Position numbers and translations under genes: made by a program. The notes under the pieces were generated by a model. The model searched no databases. It saw only the letters and a list, made by a program, of their open reading frames with translations, and had not been told where the DNA came from. This document shows, piece by piece, positions 49,026 through 62,819 of a stretch of 64,000 nt of DNA (position 1 is the stretch's first letter; each line of letters opens with the position of its first letter). Source of the DNA: Leucaena leucocephala (lineage: Eukaryota; Streptophyta; Magnoliopsida; Fabales; Fabaceae); assembly GCA_037074615.1 (NCBI GenBank), contig JAYWLJ010000068.1, positions 248,001 to 312,000 on the forward strand, written 5' to 3'.

Positions 49026-52000
49026 ATGATGCTGCATCAAAACGCAGCCGTTTTTTCCAGATTCCCTGCCTTGCCTCTTCCTTCTCCTTCTCCTTCCTCT
49101 TCCTCAAGCTTCTCTACCTCATTCACTACTCTGACAAGCAAGAGCACCAGGGGGGAGAAACACTGTCAAAGAGCTTCCCCGTGGAGTTGGTGCAACTGGG
49201 TTATTCTCAAGACAATGCCTGCCTCTTCTTCTCTCAAATCTAGCTGTGAGGATAGTGATATTAACAGCAGTAATAGTAATGGCTCTCTTCGTAATTTCAA
49301 GCTGAACGAGTCCACCTTCTTGGCTTCCCTCATGCCCAAGAAAGAGATTGGTGCTGATCGCTTCCTCGATGATCACCCGGAGTACGATGGCCGCGGTGTT
49401 GTCATCGCTATCTTCGGTATCTCTCCATCCCATTTAGCTCATCAATCACTCACTGCGTTGACATTGACTGGCGATTTCGTTTGTTTTTTGTTCTCTCTCT
49501 AGTCCTTCTATTGAGGGGTTCCTCGTTTCTTATTCACTGATCACTAACATTACATATAAGTGGATTCAGTAGCACTTCTAGTTCTGTTGGCGTTGTGCCC
49601 ATGCAATGTGCTGCTACAGAGAAAGTTTGGATTTTTATATCAAAATTGCTTGCATTCTGATGTGTCTTTGTGCTATGGCAGCATTGCTATAATTGGTAGT
49701 TTGATGCAGTGTCATGTGACTAATTTTTTCATTCGAAATATTTGCATGTTTTCAGATTCTGGTGTAGACCCGGCAGCTGCTGGATTACAGTTTACCTCTG
49801 ATGGGAAACCAAAAATTCTTGACATCCTTGATTGGTAAGTGGAAGACTACTTGTTGTATTTATCATTAATAGGGAATTTCTTTTCTGGTTTACCAACAAG
49901 TATCTGATGCCTTTTCCCTTCAGCACTGGGAGTGGAGATATTGATACCTCAAAGGTGGTGAAGGCTGATGCTGATGGTCGTATCTGTGGAGCATCGGGTT
50001 AGTGCCTGTGAATGTTCAGTTGTCTGTACTTTACGATGCATGTTAATATGCTAGGAAGACACTCTGAGTTTTTTTCAGACTTCCTAAATTAGCTTGTAGC
50101 AATTGCAAATTCTTGGACCGCGGCAAGTGCCGGAGAATATTTATTGGATCTCGACTAACTATAAGGAAAACAATTTTCAAGGATATTTCATAATTTCATG
50201 GTTCAGGCTTTCTATAATAAATTGCAATGATTGCGTATGGGAGAACTAACCAAATCTCCTCCTCATGCTCATCTTGCGGTGAATACTATCTGCTTATTCT
50301 CAAACTAATCTTGAATGGATTAGTGACTATTTGTAGTTTCATACATCTTATTATAGAATAATGAAGGAAGTTCAGAGATAAGCATAAAACAGCCACACAG
50401 GACCGAGTAGGACAACCTCAATTTTAAGCTCCTCAATATATGATCACCCAAAAAAAGTACCTGAATCCAGTGACCATTATGTATTTTACTTTTCCTAATA
50501 CTCCTATGATAGTCTTATACATTAAGTGTATTTTGTCCTTTAACCCTAATTTATTTCTCATATACTCATAATTTTGCCATGAAATCATTTTCCCCCGCCC
50601 CCTATTTTTCCTGTATGTATGAGTTTGTGTTCTCCCGAAGTATGCTAATATGAATAAACGAAGCATTGAGCTAATGAGCTCTTGTTTTTGCTTAAATCCC
50701 ATAAATATGATGTGCAGGCTCATCTTTGGTTATCAATACTTCATGGAAAAATCCTTCTGGCGAATGGCATGTGGGTTATAAATTGGTTTATGAGTTCTTC
50801 ACAGATACATTGACTTCTAGGTTGAAGGTAATGTCTTATTTTTATGGCTATATTTTAATAAGTTAATTACTCTTTGGACATTGTACTTATGGTTAACGTC
50901 TGCAATTTCCTTATTCTCCTTCAAATTTTCATTTGCAGAAAGAGAGAAAGAAAAAGTGGGACGAGAAAAACCAGGAGGAAGTTGCTAAGATTGTGAAAGA
51001 ACTTGATGATTTTGATAAGGTTTCAGAAAATATGGTTGATCCTGCTTAAATATGACAGTGCTTCAAATTGTATACAATGTACTCACAATTCTAACAATTT
51101 GTGTGGAATAGATAAATAAATACGAAGGCAAGTTGTTACATGCATCATGTGTGTAAATCTATATATAATGTAAAATTCTAACAATCATGAATAGTGCGGC
51201 GTATTTCTCAAATTCCCTGCAATACACCGGGCCCAACTAATTTGTTATTAATTCCTAATTTTATTATATTTTAGACTTTGCTTCCTTGCTACTTCCTTTC
51301 TATTTGCTTGCATTACAAGATAGGAAGGGAAAATTCTCCCCTTCTTGGGTGGCAATAGTAATGCTGCTTTTGATATTTAGGCATAAGATATTTGTAATGT
51401 ATTCTTCGTGGAAATACTTAGAGAAAGGTTGTTCCTTCCCTACCTTTAAAAAACAAATGTAAGAAAAGAGAAAGGAAATGAAAAATTAGCGTTTGAATAT
51501 AAATTAACAGTAAGACAATTATTTCCATTTGCTCCTCTTGTAAAAAAAACAAAAGAAAATAAATTTTTTATTTGCTGGCTTCTTATTGTTTTCGTTTTTT
51601 AAAAGATCAAGTTAGAATATAGCTATTATGCTCCTTTGAACTTTGTCATTTCATATGCCTCCTTGCATTGCATTTTCATTTGCTATACCATGTAATCCTT
51701 TGTATGACAAATTATGATGCATTTTCTAGAAACACATCAAAGTAGAGGATACAAAGCTAAAGAAGGCTCGTGAAGATATCCAGAATAGACTTGACATTCT
51801 TAGAAGGCAGTCTGAGGTGACATCACTTTTATTGCTCTATGGTTGTTTTCCTGCCTTTCCTACTCTTTGATAACGGGAATTCAGTTAGTTAATGCCATAT
51901 GATATTCTGGATTTGTTTACTCTGCCACATATTCCTGATGATTTTGATGTTTGAGATGTATCATCGGGTTACAATGGTAGAATTATGGTGGTTAGTGATA

Positions 52001-55000
52001 TATAATGGTTCTCTTGTGATTTCTTTTGGTATATTCGTACTCTAGGCTTCACCGTGGGAATAACTTCTTGTTACTTATTTTGCTATTGCTATTTTTAGAG
52101 CTACGATGACAAAGGGCCCGTCATAGATGCTGTTGTTTGGCATGATGGAGAGGTGTGGAGGGTAGCTCTTGACACTCAGAGTCTTGAGGATGATCCAGAT
52201 TGTGGGAAGCTGGCTGACTTTATTCCATTAACTAATTATAGGTACATGGTTGGAGTGTTAATACGGATTCTAAATGCTCATCTCACTTGATATCTTATTT
52301 ACACAGTCACTCATGGAATCTGCACATGCACTTAAATTTGATAATAATTTCCTTCTTTCAAATTTCTATGTGATGTTCTCGAAAGACATTGTCAAACTCC
52401 ACTCTTTTTGTCACTATATAGAACGCTTTGTTTTTGGTCCTATTTCCATGCACTGGGATGTAAAAAGATGTCTATGTTTTTATAAATAATTTTTGGTTTA
52501 TCTTGCAACCGTTTTTGAAATTATCTAGTTTGATACTGCAGTGCAATTGTGTGTACAAAAAGGCATGTGCCATGTTGACAAAGTTAGTAAAGCAAAATGT
52601 CTATCCTTTCTGTCTTGATTTTATACTTTCCTATGGGATCAAATGATCCACTTAAGCTGTAGAAATTAGGACTTGAATATTCATGGGATGGACAATGCAA
52701 GGAACTCTCTAAATTTTCTTCTGAATGAGTGATGACATTAGTTTTGATAAATAGGGGGATAATCAGTTTGGCCTTATTTGCTTGTATGATTTTTTATCTG
52801 TTAACTTAGACAGTTTCTAGTTCATGACTTCTGATTTTGTTTCGTAAGAGTTATGGTTAAGGTTTTTTTTTTGGTCAATTCATTGTTTATATTTTGTATT
52901 TGAGCATCTTTTATTGTCATAATTTTCGTAATATTTCAAATATTTTTTTTCCATTGTGACTCTGAATTGTATGAGCTGACACTATTTGCACTTCATGATT
53001 AAAAAATAGCCTTTGATTCACATTTTGAATTGTGATTTGATAAGTATTATTTTAATCTTGATAATTTAAATGTCAACCTATTCATTCAGGACAGAGAGGA
53101 AGTATGGTGTCTTCAGCAAATTAGATGCTTGTTCATTTGTTGTTAATGTCTATAATGAAGGGAACACCTTAAGTATTGTAACAGACTGCTCCCCCCATGG
53201 TACCCACGTTTCTGGTATAGCTACTGCATTCCACCAGGAGGTAATGAAATATAATCTCATTCATATAGTGCTAATCTTCAAAGAACAATATACCTTTTGA
53301 TAAAGGATACTGTTGTTAGGAGCCCTTGTTGAATGGAGTTGCACCTGGAGCACAAATAATATCTTGTAAAATTGGGGACTCTCGCTTAGGTTCAATGGAA
53401 ACAGGAACTGGTCTGACGCGGGCAATAATAGCTGCTGTGGAGGTGTTTCAATATGCTTTACTCTTTACATGAGTGCATTGTTGTCCTGGATATTCCAACA
53501 CTTTCATCTTGAGCTCTAAGCATTTTCTAAATTTACTATTGCAGCATAAATGTGATCTAATCAACATGAGTTATGGTGAACCAACATTACTTCCTGACTA
53601 TGGACGCTTTGTTGACCTTGTGAATGAAGTATGTTCTAGATCCTGCTTTACTATCTTGCCTATTCATATGTTTTCTTTGTTAGTTTCCTTTTTCTAAAAT
53701 GCCATGGATGTTTTGATGATTTTATATTCAGGCTGTAAACAAGCATCGTCTGATATTTGTAAGCAGTGCTGGAAATAGTGGCCCAGCATTGAACACTGTT
53801 GGTGCTCCTGGTGGGACATCTTCAAGCATAATAGGTGTTGGTGCGTATGTCTCTCCTGCTATGGCAGCTGGTGCACATTGCGTAGTAGAACCTCCATCTG
53901 ATGGGCTTCAATACACTTGGTATGCTTGCTTTTTCTGTGAAGGCTTTCTTGGATAACTTTCTTCCTATACTCTACTATCTTTGATTTTGTTCGTTGGATT
54001 TGCCTTAGTATCATTTATAATTGATGGAAACATTTTGCAGGTCTAGCCGAGGACCAACAGCTGATGGAGACCTTGGTGTCTGCATAAGTGCTCCTGGTGG
54101 CGCTGTTGCTCCAGTTCCTACATGGACTCTTCAACAGCGCATGCTAATGAATGGCACATCAATGGCATCCCCATCAGCCTGTGGGGGAATTGCATTACTC
54201 ATAAGTGCAATGAAGGTTCTAGGATGTGATTTTGTTTTAGCTTGTCTGATTTAGTTGCTGCTATTTTTGCATCCATATTTATAATCTGATATCTATGTTA
54301 TTAGTATGGGGTTAGGTTGTAAGTTGCTGATTGTTTAGATTGTTAGTTTCACAGGAAACCTTAATAGTACCCTTTTTAGTATCCACAATGGACAGATGCA
54401 TGTAAATAGTTTGTATGATTTGAATGTTAGTGTGTTTATGTTTCGTGATGTACCAACTGTGCAGGCTGAGGGAATTCCTGTAAGTCCATATATTGTGAGG
54501 AAGGCTCTTGAGAATACAGCGATTCCCATAGATGATTCACCTGAGGAAAAATTGTCCACTGGACAAGGGCTTATGCAAGTTGACAAGTTAGATATTCTTG
54601 CCAGTATTTTTCTTTGGGGAAAATGCAGTAAATGGTGGCATTATAAGAATTTGGTATTAAATCATTGACTAAATGACAGGGCCTATCAATATCTACAGCA
54701 ATCTCAAAATGTTCCACGTGTTTGGTATCAAGTAAACATCAAGCAATCTGGAAAAGAAAGTAAGTTTATATTCTTTCATTGTAAGTAAACATCAAGCAAT
54801 CTGGAATATCTACAGTAAGTTGATATTTGGCACATTAAATATTCGTTTTTTTATTATTTGTGGGAACAGACTTAATTTTCTATAAGATCCAAACCAGACG
54901 TAAAATAGTTAGAAGAGCCATCTAGTTTCGTCTATAGATATTTTAATCATGCTTGTTATTTTCTACCTTCAAGGTTTGGGCATTGAAAACCTTTCATCAC

Positions 55001-58000
55001 TATTTAAAAATTCAACTCAATTTGAATAAGCTTCAAGCTGTGAATTTGTGTATTTTTTGAATAAAACTTCACTCATTGTAAGTTCTGTATTTGGAAAATT
55101 AGCTTCTAATTTGGTTCACTGTTGATAATAAAGTTGAACTGGTATTACAATTTGAGTGTAAACCTTCTGACAACTTGTAGGATTAAGAAACAAATGAAAC
55201 TAAAATAAAGATGTTTACATATGCCTGTAACATATGCCTTTTAAAAACTTTTACATCAAGCAAAGATTAAATTATTATTATTATGTCTTCTTATGGTAGA
55301 TCCATCATCACGAGGCATCTACCTTAGGGAGGCTAGTGCTTGCCAGCAACCTACTGAGGTGAGGTCTTTTATAACTTTGGTTTGCATTAACGATAGCACT
55401 ATACATTTGAATGATGTTTTCGCTTTGAACAATGTGATTTGTAAATGATCTTAATTCAAAAGGTGGGAAGGGATGGAACCGGAAAAAGATGGTAAGATCC
55501 GAATTTTAACTCAACGTAATCAGTTGGTTAGAATGACAAGAAGTTGAATATTGATAAACTATACTAGTTAAGGAGGTATATTATGAATTTTGATGGACTC
55601 TTTTTACGCTGATTCTTCTTTATTAACAATTATAATAAATGGCACTTTATTTTATATTCTCAACATTTTTTATCTTTAATTCCCATTGGCTCCTACAAAT
55701 AAAGCTGAAGCAAGATAATGGAATTGGACAACTAGAAATGAGGAGAATCATTGGGATGCTCAATACGAGTGATTCCCAATGTATATATAATAGGTTTTGT
55801 TATCACACAAATAATATACACTTGTCACATTGTTATAACAGAATCCAAACAATGGCTCGCCATAGCACATGCATATCTACAATAAAGCATATACTCATGC
55901 ACAAATGTATAAATAGTACACATGCAAATTCATATTAATTTTACCCAGCAATCTTCTTGTAAGTTTTATTTCCCATTATTCTTTAGTCACTCAAAGAGGT
56001 AAAAGGGGTAGAGGAAGGCCAAAGAGAACGTTCAAAGAGGTCATTGAACGGGATCTCCTGGTCAATAACCTATCTAAGGATTTAGTTTTCGATAGAGCAC
56101 AATGACATCATATGATCCATGTAGCCGACCCCATTTAATGGGATAAGGCTTGTTGTTATTGTATTCTTTAGTCACTCCTCTGTTTATTTTTGTAATCTCA
56201 AACACCTTTTTATCACAATCCTAAGAAGTCAGCCATTGATTGCCATCTCTATTATTTTGTAAGTTTAGCATGCAAAAATCATCCAATAAATTTGTTACTT
56301 ATGTTGGGATATGTTTTAAGGGATCTCCTGGTCAATAATATATCTAAGGATTTAGTTTTCGATAAATCACAATGGCGTCGTATGATCCATGTAGCCGACC
56401 CTATTTAATGGGATAAGGCTTGTTGTTGGGATATGTTTTAACCTCAAACTTATCTGGGATCCTTCTTTGGTTGTCTCTACTTCCAATACAAATGTATTAA
56501 TATTGTAAAAATTCTTTCATTTAAAGCTATTTTTCGATTTTACGATTTTTTTGTGCCTTCATTTGGTAGTTTTCTGTGTAACTTATGGTAGTACTCTATT
56601 GACAGTGGACAGTGAAAGTCAGTCCAAAATTTCACGAAGATGCCAACAATTTTGAGGATTTAGTTCCGTTTGAGGAGTGCATTGAGTTACGTTCTACTGA
56701 TAATACAGTTGTGAAGGTTCCTGAATATCTACTGCTCATTCATAATGGGCGCACCTTCAAGTTAGTCAGCTTTTTTTCATGTCTTTCTTTTATCCTTAGC
56801 ATTTATGGGCCATATATTCCCATTTAAGCACGAGTTTCTTTATCCACACTATTCGTTAACTGAATTCAAGCACCTAGTACACTAGCAACTTCTACAACAT
56901 TTGAACTTTCAGAGGTGCTGGTGGTTGCATGTGTTTTAGTAAGGAAGTGAAACTGTACATCTTCCTACGTTGATTTTGTCTTCCTGATTGCCATGTTGGT
57001 TGAGCTACTGAGTTTGCTAAGACCTATAGGAGGAAAGGAGGAGAAGGTTAGAAGGGGCTAATACTGCTGGTTTAGAAGACCATCTCATGGTTCCTGCTCG
57101 CTAGGGAAAAGAAGTGCTATACAAGTAGGCTTTAGGTAGCTACGAGTAAGGGCAGTGTCTGTTGTAACTTTTTGGTTCTTTAAATCTTGCCTTTGGTCCA
57201 GAGAGAGGGAAGTTCTGCCTTTTAAAAATTGAGAGTGGCGAGGAGAGTTCTGGCCTCTCTAATGCCAGGTTGGGGGTGGAGGAAGATCAACTTTCTCCAT
57301 CATTTTCTGTTTCCGTTTTAGCGTTTCTCCTTTTGTATCCTCTGTGAGTTTTCTTATATTGTCACTCCCTTTCATTCCATTGAGGGGAAGAATATTTTAA
57401 TATAAATTCATTGTTCAATATCTACTATTCTGCTTGGGCTCTATCACATATCACTGCGTCTATCTTCCTTAAACTGTGCTGCTGACATTTATATTTCTAA
57501 TTGACAGTTTTTGTTTTATGATTGATTTACTCCTGACTTCCAACTTTCAGCACATTTGTTGATCCCACTAATCTGAGTGCTGGTCTGCACTATTTTGAGG
57601 TCTATGGAATTGACTGCAAAGCACCATGGCGTGGTCCGCTTTTCAGAATTCCAGTAACCATAACCAAGCCCAAGGCTGTGACAAACCAACCTCCACAAGT
57701 TGTATTTTCAAAAATGTTATTCAAGCCAGGTATGCATGCGTTCAAATAATCTCTATATTATTTCTACTGGCGGTCTACCATGGCTTAGATTTGAATGCAT
57801 CTTGAGCATACCATTTGAGCTGTTCATGAGCCTTTTCTCCTTTCTAAATATTTTCACAATTTTAGCATCTTAATTATGTCGCATTTGCTTTCTCGGTTCC
57901 TGTTTCCTGTCTTCGATTGTAAAAGTAAGGCTAACCATTACTTTTTCATAAATTATTGGTTCATTAGGCCACATAGAAAGAAGATATATAGAAGTCCCAC

Positions 58001-60585
58001 ATGGCGCATCTTGGGTTGAAGCAACTATGAAAGCATCAGGTTTTGATACAGCTCGAAGATTTTTTGTGGATGCTGTTCAGGTATAGCATGTAGCCTGAAA
58101 CTGTGTTAGATTTTGTGGACAGTTATTAACACGCTTTCTGTCTCTAGATATGCCCATTGCAAAGACCCCTGAAATGGGAGAGTTTGGCAACATTTTCTTC
58201 TCCTTCTTCCAAAAGCTTTGTCTTCAAGGTAGTAGGCGGTCAGACATTGGAACTAGTCGTTTCTCAGTTCTGGTCAAGTGGCATAGGAAGTAATGAGACT
58301 ACCGGTGTGGATTTTGAGGTAATATTCATATTCATATTTGTATGACCTTATCTCCTCTGAGAATTTTGGATAATTTTTGTATATGAAATAGACTGTATCC
58401 TAGTTTTTTGAATTACAAAGACATGTGCTCATTGTTCCTTGCTGTTTAATGGGTGCTATTTAGGTGAATCTCAGTTCCTTTATGACTTTAACTTTCTTGT
58501 TTGATGGTTGATATGTTCTTATTACATGTGAATGACAATTAGCGTGGAAGTGATTTTGAACATTTCAATAAACAACTTACAAAACTTGTATATCCTACTA
58601 ACCAAATGATGTTAAAAACTGTATGATGTAAAACACACACACAATTCTTCTAATATATATATTCCATCACTGTATGAAGGATGTAGTAACTTGGTGGCAA
58701 TGTGCGGTCTATTTATTAATTTGGAACGTACGGCTAGAGTGGAATGCTTGGATCTTAGGGGTGTCTTGTTGTCTCTGATGAACTGTGGACGGGGATTCTA
58801 ATTGCAGCTAAAGCTGCACTGTACGATGGGAAAAACATTATATTTCTTTCATGGTCTACAACACTTTCTTTGCAACACGTGAATCTAATTTATTAACAAA
58901 TCCCCAACATTGATAAACTTTTTTGAAAAGAGGGATATTATATATTTTACATGTTCTCTTGCTCATTGTTAAAGATACTACTTGTTGAATTATATGCAAT
59001 TTAGGTCATGTTTCATGGTGTAAAAGTTAATCAAGAGGAAATATTACTTGACGGAAGTGAAGCACCAGTAAGAATTGAAGCTGAAGCGCTACTGGCTTCT
59101 GAGAAACTTGCACCTGTGGCAGTTCTAAACAAGGTGAAGCTTCTTGTGTTTTCCAATTATCTGGTTCATGTGTATTCTTTTTTACGAGTTTTCTCCCTTT
59201 ACCTTTTCGTGTTTTTCTATTATGCTTACTGTAATGCCTATTGACCTTATATAAGTTTAAACATGCAGATAAGGGTTCCATATCGACCAATAGAGGCAAA
59301 AATTACTGCACTTTCAAAAGATCGTGATAGACTCCCCTCTGGAAAGCAGATACTTGCTCTGATCTTAACGTCAGTTGCTGTAAATTCCATTATTTACTTA
59401 ATATGTTTGCACTTTTTTAGATGGCTTATTCTCAGTATTCTTATTTTGTAGCTACAAGATCAAATTGGAGGATGGAGCAGACGTAAAACCTCAAATAGCA
59501 TTACTAAATAATAGGATATATGACACTAAATTTGAGTCTCAATTTTACATGATTTCTGACTCAAACAAGGTAAGGTATTTAATATCTATATATATTTGTT
59601 TCTTGAAAGATTGGGGGATTGGGGATTTCTGTTTCTCAATCATATATGCTCAGAGGACTTGGTGCTCATCTTTTCGAATTCTGCTTTTACTTTTCCAGTT
59701 ATACTCTACCGAGTACCTTTTGATTAGGGATGCATTTCAAATGTGGAAATCCTAAATTCTCCATACGACATTTGAGTATGAAATATATGCAAATTTAAGA
59801 TCCCATATCTTAACATGTTGCAAATATAGGTATTCAAAAATTTCCAAATGTTGATATATCAAACTGAAATATCTTATGTTTCCTGGGTCTCCTTTGGTCA
59901 CTGACAGAGAGATGCTGTGCCAGGGGGTTTTTCTCCTGGCTCATTGTTCTTGGCTATCCTGTGAATTTTGACATTCTTTTTGGCTCCTTATTTGCTTCAC
60001 ATATTTTTATTTCCTTATTTTGGTTTTCCTATTTTCTGACTGTAGCGTATATATTCAAGTGCTGATGCCTACCCAGAGTCAACAAAGCTTCCCAAGGGAG
60101 AATACAATTTACAGTTATATTTGAGGTACAGGACACTTTCTGTTTATATATCCTTGATGGATGCACTTGACTTTGTTTCTTGTGGAGCTTCTTGTTTACT
60201 AGGAAATAGAAATTTTGCCATTGTATCCTTCAAAGCTAATTGTATATATATCCATGTGAGATTTAACAGAGTTTTACGTCGGTTAACACAACCCTCCTCC
60301 TTTATCCTTAAAAGCTAATTAGAATTTTAAATTAATAAATAATGATTGTAAACTTGTATTGAGTCTATTGACCTAGTGCTGTTTTGGAGACCACAGCTTG
60401 TTTTAGTCACGTAACCCTGCTATAAGGTAGGTGCAGCTCAGATTGCAAGTGAATATTTCTAGACTTTTGTGTTTTATACTTAATTCATCCTCCTATTGAT
60501 ATGTTGTTTCAGGCATGACAATGCCCAGATTTTGGAAAAGATGAAGCAGTTGGTGTTATTCATTGAGAGAAATTTGGAAGACAAG
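49026..60585 (+). CDS. TPP2: Tripeptidyl peptidase II (subtilisin-like), 5' part; 3' end beyond the window
   Basis: A giant cytosolic subtilase that removes tripeptides downstream of the proteasome. Twenty-four exons: 49026-49416, 49756-49834, 49924-49997, 50718-50827, 50939-51019, 51730-51816, 52099-52241, 53090-53240, 53320-53442, 53545-53628, 53732-53919, 54041-54215, 54465-54586, 54680-54759, 55300-55358, 56606-56760, 57551-57729, 57968-58080, 58148-58318, 59005-59133, 59269-59369, 59452-59569, 60046-60125, 60513-60585. They sum to 3066 nt (1022 codons). Catalytic Asp lies in AIFDSGVDPAAA (split by intron 1), His in SPHGTHVSG, oxyanion Asn in SSAGNSGPA, and Ser in NGTSMASPSA. After exon 24 (QLVLFIERNLEDK) roughly 350 C-terminal residues expected for plant TPP2 are missing and should lie past position 64000. 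An alternative start at 49215 (MPASSSLK) would drop 63 Ser/Pro-rich residues. Confidence 0.96.
54783..54805 (+). repeat. 23-bp copy of exon 14 sequence inside the following intron
   Basis: The 23 bases at 54730-54752 near the end of TPP2 exon 14 recur exactly at 54783-54805 in the intron, followed by a second donor-like CAGTAAGT at about 54813-54820. It looks like a small local duplication of the exon end. Confidence 0.85.
55978..56177 (+). mobile_element. 5'-truncated LINE 3' tail with 15-bp target-site duplication
   Basis: The insert is 55993-56162 (170 bp), flanked by ATTCTTTAGTCACTC at 55978-55992 and 56163-56177. It encodes the typical end of a plant LINE ORF2 (RGRGRPKRTFKEVIERD, then IHVADP after a stop) and ends in a TTGTTGTTATTG tail. 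Severe 5' truncation plus a long duplication is the mark of target-primed reverse transcription. Confidence 0.9.
56302..56441 (+). mobile_element. Second LINE 3' tail with 18-bp target-site duplication
   Basis: The insert is 56320-56423 (104 bp), flanked by TGTTGGGATATGTTTTAA at 56302-56319 and 56424-56441. It matches the last part of the neighbouring insertion (GGGATCTCCTGGTCAATAA to GGATAAGGCTTGT) but keeps QWRRMIHVADP, where the first copy has a stop, so it comes from a different source copy. Confidence 0.9.
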
Positions 60586-61037
60586 GTATGTAGAATTTTT
60601 CAACTATCATTCATGATTTCTGAATCAGAGGCATATTAGAAAATAGGAAGTAATTCTACCAATATGTTGAAATAGGAAGAAGTGATTGTACTTAGATATA
60701 AAGTATAAGTTCACAAGAACAGAAGTGAAAACGGGTCACAGAACAGTAAACAAAGAAAATGCAGAAAACTACTGTTAGTGCTTAACCTCAGAGGCCAGAA
60801 TCTCACCCAGATTTTCTTCACCAGAATGATTGCACTACTTCTCTCAACTCTGGGGTCCCTAATATTCAATCTTCAAAACTTCTCTCGATCAGTCAGAGTT
60901 ATCTCCATATGCAATTCATTTTCTACCCTCTTTTCCCATTTCTAGAGCTGACTATTGTCTTATTTGCTTTGGCTGGATTAACACGTACTATTGCATCCCT
61001 TTCTCCCTTCCTTATTCATTCAACAATAGGTTCTAGT
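60586..61037. other. Start of the TPP2 intron after exon 24
   Basis: Begins with a donor GTATGT. Ordinary intron-like sequence follows up to the apparent edge of the inserted element at about 61040. No feature is visible. Confidence 0.5.
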
Positions 61038-61173
61038 TAGGGAGAAAGACAAAAAAAGCCCATTTGAATTTCAAAAAGACAAATTGGGCATCTCAATATT
61101 GAAACTGACAGATTGGGCAGGAGGCCCAATATATCATATGTAAATTTGTGTGCAAAGACCAAATTAGCCTTCA

Positions 61174-62045
61174 CTTTGCCAATGGTATTTACGAGTTTGA
61201 TAATACGATTTACAACTTTGTCAATGGTATTTGCAACTCTGACAATAGTATTTATAACTTTGACAATAATATTTGTAATTTTAATAATGGTGTTTGTAAT
61301 TTTTGACAATAGTGTTTGCAATCTTGCCAATGGTATTTATAACTCCCATAGTGGTATTTGCAATTTCAACAATGATATTTGCAACTCTCGCAATAGTATT
61401 TGCAACTCCTACAAAGGAGAAGAAATAACTTTGCCAATGGGATTAATAATTTCGCCAATAATATTTGTAACACCTACAATAGAATTTGCAACTTTGTCAA
61501 TGGTATTTACAACTCCCGCAATGGTATTTGTAACTCCCATAATGGAGAAGAAGCAACTTTGCCAATGATATTTGCAACTCCCACAATTATATTTGTAACT
61601 TTGTCAATAGTATTTATAAGTTTGTCAATGATATTTGTAACTCCCACTGGTATTTGCCACTTTCAAAATGGGATTTGAAACTTTGCCAATGGTATTTGTA
61701 ACTCCCACAATGGTATTTACAACTCCCGTAATGGTATTTACAACTCCTACTACGGAAAAGAAGCAACTTTGCTAAAGGGATTAACAACTTTGCCAATGCC
61801 AATAGTATTTGTAACTCTCACAATGGTATTTACAATTTTGCTAATGGTATTTGCAACTTCCACAATGGAGAAGAAATAACTTTGCCAATGGGATTAACAA
61901 CTTTGCCAATGTTATTTACAACTCCCACAATAGTATTTGCAGCTTTGCTAATGGTATTTGCAAGTTTATCAATGGTATTTATAAATCCTACTAGTATTTG
62001 CCACTTCCACAATGGGATTTTCAACACCAATGGTATTTGCAAATT
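61174..62045 (+). repeat. 21-bp minisatellite array, plus orientation
   Basis: About 35-40 diverged 21-bp units with the core CAATGGTATTTG preceded by ACTTTG or ACTCCC. A longer-range pattern is visible: a GAGAAGAA-(G/T)AACTTTGCCAATG variant recurs about every 110-215 bp (near 61417, 61540, 61756 and 61866). Because 21 is a multiple of three, the array leaves long open frames on both strands (heptad-like protein repeats); these are not genes. Confidence 0.9.
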
Positions 62046-62210
62046 CCATTAGACGAGTTGCATATGCCATTACCGGAGTTGCAAACCCTATTAGCAATAT
62101 GTTACAATTTTAGTTGTAAATGTCATTGCAGGAGTTGCAAATCCCATTAGACGAGTTGCAAATTTCATTATTAAAGTTGCAAATCCTATTAGCAAAACAT
62201 GGTTTTAGTC
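62046..62210 (-). repeat. 21-bp minisatellite, inverse orientation, adjoining the main array
   Basis: Units such as GAGTTGCATATGCCATTACCG and GAGTTGCAAACCCTATTAGC are the reverse complement of the units in 61174-62045. The switch in orientation is abrupt at about 62045, so the array forms a head-to-head inverted repeat. Confidence 0.85.
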
Positions 62211-62819
62211 AAGTATTTTTGTGAATATTCTTCTTAAATTAACCTTATATCAAATGAAAGACTTGCAGAATATACTACCTACAATATTTATTTATCAACA
62301 AGCAACTGTTGAAGTTTTAACACAATTGTTGAGCATTCATCTTGAACTCATAAATATACCAATCATATAACTATCACAGAAACTTACCAGAATTTAGAAA
62401 TATACTTCCAATCCTAATATGCCATATCTTTATTAACATATATATATAACAAGATCTCTGTACAATACAAATGACATAAACCTCAAAAGACCTTCTGCTT
62501 GTACCATGTGGCACATACTAGGTAAATCAACAAATTTAAGAGACTAATTCCAGCAATAAGACAGAAAAAGTAATGGAGATGACCCTAATTCAAGTTATTG
62601 AGAATCTATCCAGGTTGTCCTCCTTGTGTTGTTAAGTAAGATATCATTGTAATAATGAAAGAGCTAAGGTAATTTCCCAAGGAAGTAGTCAGTAAAGATA
62701 GGGCATTGCATAAACTCCGAATCGTATATGGAGATTGATAGTAGAAGAACTCGAGCTACCCTATAAATGTGAATACCTTTGCTGCACCAAACAAGAAGTA
62801 CTGAGGGATTCGCTAATGT

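Noticed and set aside
61113..61568. Open frame of 151 codons on the plus strand with heptad-like VFATLTI repeats
   Set aside because: It is a by-product of a 21-bp minisatellite whose unit is a multiple of three; frames of the same kind exist on the other strand, and there is no protein-like N-terminus.
61174..62210. Repeat array resembling a CRISPR
   Set aside because: Units are contiguous and diverged, without conserved repeats separated by unique spacers, and the genome is a plant nuclear one.
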